A stretch of DNA of 7,691 nucleotides from Candidatus Methanomethylophilaceae archaeon (GTDB taxonomy: Archaea; Thermoplasmatota; Thermoplasmata; Methanomassiliicoccales; Methanomethylophilaceae): contig JAEDJU010000054.1 of NCBI GenBank assembly GCA_016296195.1, positions 1 to 7,691 on the forward strand. Direction: 5' to 3'. The position numbers were made by a program, and so were the translations under genes. Numbering within the stretch: the stretch's first letter is position 1; the number at the start of each line of letters is the position of its first letter. The notes beneath the pieces were generated by a model. That model did no database searches. It had not been told where the DNA came from and saw only the letters and a list, made by a program, of their open reading frames with translations. Below are positions 5,585 through 7,691 of this stretch, in pieces.

Positions 5585-6268
5585 ATGATCATCCAGTATT
5601 GGTCCGATTTCTCCTGCCCCTTCTGCTACATAGCGGAGGCGAGGCTGATGAAGGCCCTCGAAAACCTCGGCATAACCGAACAGTGCAGACTCGACTTCAG
5701 ATCGTTCAGACTGAATCCCGCTGCGAAGAAGGTCCCCAGCCATCCGATATTCGACAGCTACGCCAAGAGGTATGGTCCCGACATGGCCGCGATGCAGATC
5801 GGGAGGATCGAGGCCATGGCGGCGGGGGAGGGACTGGAGTTCCACTACGGTACGGCTCTGAACTCGAACACCATGGATGCCCACAGACTGGTGAAACACA
5901 TCAAGTCCAAGGACAGGAAGAAGGCTGACGAGCTCATCCACTGCCTCTACAACGCGTTCTTCAGGGACAACCTCGTCCTGGCCGACCATGCGGTCCTCGA
6001 AGACATAGCCACCGGGATCGGGATCGATGCAGCCGATGTGGATTCCGTGTTGAACGGGAAAGATTACAGGGCGGATGTGGAGGCGGACGAGAACGTGGCC
6101 CACAGATACGGGGTCACAGCTGTTCCGTTCTTCCTGGTGAACGGCAAGTACGGCATCCATGGTGCGGTGGACGTGTCCGAGTTCGAACAGGTCCTGAAGA
6201 GAGCCATCGACGAGGAGGATGCCATGGACATGATGGGATCGGTATGCGGTCCCGACGGATGCCATTGA
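5585..6268 (+). CDS. DsbA-family thiol oxidoreductase, FrnE-like
   Basis: Cytosolic thioredoxin-fold protein of 227 residues, COG2761/FrnE type. The N-terminal strand IIQYWSDF leads into the active site CPFC (Cys11-Cys14) followed by YIAEARL, as in FrnE proteins (CPWCYIG type). The inserted helical domain covers about 45-165 and includes the family segment NTMDAHRL (95-102). The cis-proline loop is TAVPFFLVNG (178-187, Pro181). The C-terminus ends SVCGPDGCH with a second pair, Cys221-x4-Cys226; a Cx4C pair of this kind is known in Deinococcus FrnE, where it works with the CxxC. There is no signal peptide, so it acts in the cytoplasm, probably on disulfides during oxidative stress; this is family inference and the natural substrate is unknown. 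Second gene of a two-gene unit. The ATG at 5585 is chosen because of the ribosome site; an upstream GTG at 5576 is less likely. Confidence 0.92.
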   Translation: MIIQYWSDFSCPFCYIAEARLMKALENLGITEQCRLDFRSFRLNPAAKKVPSHPIFDSYAKRYGPDMAAMQIGRIEAMAAGEGLEFHYGTALNSNTMDAHRLVKHIKSKDRKKADELIHCLYNAFFRDNLVLADHAVLEDIATGIGIDAADVDSVLNGKDYRADVEADENVAHRYGVTAVPFFLVNGKYGIHGAVDVSEFEQVLKRAIDEEDAMDMMGSVCGPDGCH

Positions 6269-6276
6269 AATGGATG

Positions 6277-6315
6277 GGTCGGGATCATGTGGACGGACCA
6301 CCGGACTCCCCGACC
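6277..6315 (+). terminator. Two-tier hairpin after the FrnE-like gene, possible terminator
   Basis: GGTCGGG (6277-6283) pairs perfectly with CCCGACC (6309-6315), and inside it GTGG (6289-6292) pairs with CCAC (6298-6301) around a five-base loop. It starts eight bases after the stop codon. No T-run follows, so a role in mRNA 3'-end formation or stability is as likely as termination. Confidence 0.35.
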
Positions 6316-6362
6316 TAACACCACCCTTCATCTGAACTTATGATGTGGGATGGACAACGATA

Positions 6363-6421
6363 CCTTCGAAGAAGGAATCGATGATTTCCGATCGTTCCCA
6401 TGATCCAGGAACCCGATCATG
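6363..6421. other. Group of small inverted repeats in the convergent gap
   Basis: Three short symmetries lie in the otherwise geneless 221-base gap 6269-6489. CCTTC-GAA-GAAGG occupies 6363-6375. GATCGTTCC (6390-6398) can pair with 6408-6418, leaving a two-base bulge. CATGATC (6399-6405) can pair with GATCATG (6415-6421). The last two share bases and exclude each other. No gene, tRNA or clear regulatory family is recognised here. Confidence 0.3.
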
Positions 6422-6443
6422 AAGTATGAGACGGGTGAAACTG

Positions 6444-6473
6444 AAGAAAAGGAATGGTGGGGGACGAACCCCC
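6444..6473 (-). terminator. Hairpin terminator of asd
   Basis: Downstream of the asd stop, the minus strand reads GGGGG-TTCGT-CCCCC (6459-6473), a strong five-bp GC stem that can also form a UUCG tetraloop with a G-U closing pair. It is followed after eight bases by TTTTCTT (6450-6444). Stem plus T-rich tail fits an intrinsic-type terminator for asd. Confidence 0.55.
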
Positions 6474-6489
6474 GTTTAGTGAAAATTGA

Positions 6490-7551
6490 TCAGAGGATTC
6501 CCTTGGCCTTGGCGAGCTCGGCGTTGAGGACGGATCCTCCCGCACCGCCCCTGAGGGTGTTGTGGGACATGGCGAATGCCTTGTAGTATCCGTTGCTCTG
6601 TCTGAGCCTTCCGATGGTGACGGCCATTCCGCGTGCACGCTCGGGACGTCCCGCCATGGCATCGAACACGGGCTGGGGCCTGTTCTGCTCCTTCCTGACG
6701 ATGATGGGCTGGACGGGGGCGGAGGGCAGGTTGAGCTTCTGGGGCTCACCGCGGAAGTCAACGAGGCACTTCTCGAGCTCCTCGAGGGTGGGCTGCTGCT
6801 CCATGTCGAGAACGAGGGACTCCAGGTGTCCGTCGACGACGGGGACCCTTGCACAGTTGGCCATGACCTTGAATCCGGCGAAGTTGAACTTTCCGTCTGA
6901 GTAGGTTCCCAGCATCTTGGCGAGCTCGGTCTCCATCTTCTCCTCCTCATGGCTGATGAAGGGGACGACGTTTCCGACGGCATCCAGGGAGGGGACTCCG
7001 GGATAACCTGCTCCGGAGAGCGCCTGGTAGGTGGACACGAAGACCTGCTTCAGTCCGAATGCATTGTTGATGGCTGCGAGAGGAGCCGCGATACCGGTGG
7101 AGGAACAGTTGGCGTTGGTGACGATGTATCCTCCGTTGGCGTATGTGGGCTGGTCCTTGATGGCCTCGATCTGGTCGGGGTTGACCTCGGGGATCAGGAT
7201 GGGAACGTGCTCATCCATCCTGTGGGATCCGGCGTTGGTGAAGACAGCGACACCGGCCTCGGCGAGTTCGGTCTCGGTGGGACCGGCAAGGTCCGAGGGG
7301 ATTCCGCTGAATGCGACCCTGCAGTTCTTGGCGATCTTGTTGATGTCCATGGTCTCGATCTTCCTCTCCATGGTCTCGTCGAGGTAGACGTGGTCCCTGA
7401 CCTTGAGGACGTCTCCGAGTCTCTTTCCCTCGGACCTCTCGGATGCGTACAGTCCCTCGATCTCGAAATACGGGTGGTCCTCGAGCATCTGGATGAATCT
7501 CTGTCCGATCATTCCGGTTGCTCCGAGAACTGCTACACTGATCTTGCTCAT
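6490..7551 (-). CDS. asd: Aspartate-semialdehyde dehydrogenase, archaeal type
   Basis: Reduces aspartyl-4-phosphate to aspartate semialdehyde with NADPH, the branch point towards lysine, threonine and methionine; cytosolic. The 353 residues show the nucleotide-binding loop VLGATGMIGQRF (8-19), the catalytic cysteine Cys149 in VTNANCSSTG, a substrate-binding region around YQALSGAGYPGVPS (175-188), and the catalytic His242 in RVPVVDGH. The arrangement and length match the archaeal/fungal branch of the family, not the shorter Gram-negative enzyme. The ATG at 7551 has a GGGG ribosome site eight bases upstream and a clear TATA box (7591-7599), predicting a leader of about 19 bases. Ends in TGA, followed by a hairpin terminator. 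No other aspartate-pathway gene is visible next to it, so it is probably transcribed alone. Confidence 0.97.
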   Translation of the reverse strand: MSKISVAVLGATGMIGQRFIQMLEDHPYFEIEGLYASERSEGKRLGDVLKVRDHVYLDETMERKIETMDINKIAKNCRVAFSGIPSDLAGPTETELAEAGVAVFTNAGSHRMDEHVPILIPEVNPDQIEAIKDQPTYANGGYIVTNANCSSTGIAAPLAAINNAFGLKQVFVSTYQALSGAGYPGVPSLDAVGNVVPFISHEEEKMETELAKMLGTYSDGKFNFAGFKVMANCARVPVVDGHLESLVLDMEQQPTLEELEKCLVDFRGEPQKLNLPSAPVQPIIVRKEQNRPQPVFDAMAGRPERARGMAVTIGRLRQSNGYYKAFAMSHNTLRGGAGGSVLNAELAKAKGIL

Positions 7552-7577
7552 TTGGGATACCCCTTTAACGGGCCGTC

Positions 7578-7595
7578 ATAATGCGCGTGCATTAT
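7578..7595. promoter_or_regulatory. Inverted repeat in the asd promoter, candidate operator
   Basis: ATAATGC-GCGT-GCATTAT is a perfect inverted repeat with seven-base arms and a four-base spacer. It overlaps the downstream half of the TATA box and extends towards the predicted transcript start near 7570. A dimeric repressor bound here would block the transcription machinery. The binding protein is unknown. Confidence 0.55.
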
Positions 7596-7599
7596 AAAG
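7591..7599 (-). promoter_or_regulatory. TATA box of asd
   Basis: The minus strand reads CTTTATAAT, a near-consensus archaeal TATA element centred about 44 bases before the asd ATG. It places the transcript start around 7570 and leaves a short leader containing a GGGG ribosome site. Confidence 0.65.
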
Positions 7600-7622
7600 G
7601 ATGCGCAGAGAAGATATGACGT

Positions 7623-7691
7623 TCAGGGCGACTCCATATGGTTGATCATGCTGGCCAGATAACCGGCCCCGAACCCGTTATCTATGTTCAC
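7623..7691 (-). CDS. larB: LarB-like protein, C-terminal fragment
   Basis: Only the last 22 residues are in the window, reading VNIDNGFGAGYLASMIN and ending HMESP before TGA. The NIDNGFGAG block is typical of the C-terminus of LarB/PurE-like AIR-carboxylase-family proteins. LarB makes the precursor of the nickel-pincer cofactor by carboxylating and hydrolysing nicotinic acid adenine dinucleotide. The call rests on this short signature only; another member of the same superfamily is possible. It lies on the same strand as asd, 71 bases upstream, but asd has its own promoter, so no functional link is implied. Confidence 0.65.
   Translation of the reverse strand: MNIDNGFGAGYLASMINHMESP

Noticed and set aside
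5474..6331. Open frame of 285 codons on the minus strand antisense to the FrnE-like gene
   Set aside because: It mirrors a gene with an intact family match, is rich in His, Arg and Val in shadow-frame fashion, has no domain and no promoter. Long antisense frames are expected at this GC content.
6451..6480. T-arm-like sequence with GGGGGTTCG and a nearby CCA, suggesting a tRNA remnant or attachment site
   Set aside because: The loop is two bases short of a real T-loop, there is no acceptor, D or anticodon arm, and a terminator after asd explains the hairpin and T-rich tail.
6949..7581. Open frame of 210 codons on the plus strand antisense to asd
   Set aside because: Gly, Asp and Val-rich shadow of asd with no recognisable domain; asd has catalytic motifs, promoter and terminator.
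1..7691. Mobile element, CRISPR array, toxin-antitoxin or defence island
   Set aside because: No transposase, integrase, spaced direct repeats or recognisable defence domains; genes are intact and similar in composition.

Overview
The window is a gene-dense piece of an archaeal chromosome of roughly 55-60% GC. Several points suggest an archaeon. TATA-box-like elements lie about 25 bases before the likely transcript starts. At least two first-in-operon genes look leaderless, while internal genes carry Shine-Dalgarno sites complementary to the archaeal 16S 3' end. The protein families include a COG2522-type HTH regulator, archaeal-type aspartate-semialdehyde dehydrogenase and monofunctional HisB. 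My best guess is Thermoplasmatota, perhaps a Methanomassiliicoccales-type methanogen. That lineage call is inference from overall flavour, not a search result.

Layout. From 1 to 4191 on the minus strand runs a histidine biosynthesis cluster, in transcription order hisG, hisC, hisH, hisA, then a small HTH regulator with a cysteine-rich tail, then hisB, which runs off the left edge. hisG-hisC-hisH-hisA are fused by overlaps or zero spacing, so they are one translationally coupled unit. The regulator and hisB each have a TATA-like element of their own. hisD, hisE, hisF and hisI are not in the window. Upstream of hisG, also on the minus strand, is an overlapping pair of small multidrug resistance (SMR) transporter genes (4259-4926). 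Their opposite charge bias suggests an antiparallel heterodimer, probably a Gdx/SugE-like exporter.

Divergent from the SMR pair, on the plus strand, is a two-gene unit: an unrecognised 179-residue soluble protein, then a FrnE-type DsbA-family thiol oxidoreductase with a CxxC active site and a C-terminal Cx4C tail (5035-6268). A convergent intergenic stretch (6269-6489) holds several hairpins, including a likely terminator of the next gene.

On the right, minus strand, is asd (6490-7551), the branch-point enzyme for lysine, threonine and methionine. Its promoter carries a perfect 7-bp inverted repeat overlapping the TATA box. The last 69 bases encode the C-terminal tail of a LarB-like protein.

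Together this is mostly biosynthetic housekeeping (histidine and the aspartate family) with a small efflux and redox island in the middle. I see no mobile element, CRISPR array, tRNA, rRNA or defence system. The less ordinary items are the Cys-cluster regulator inside the his cluster, the two promoter palindromes, the SMR pair and the unknown protein paired with the FrnE-like protein.
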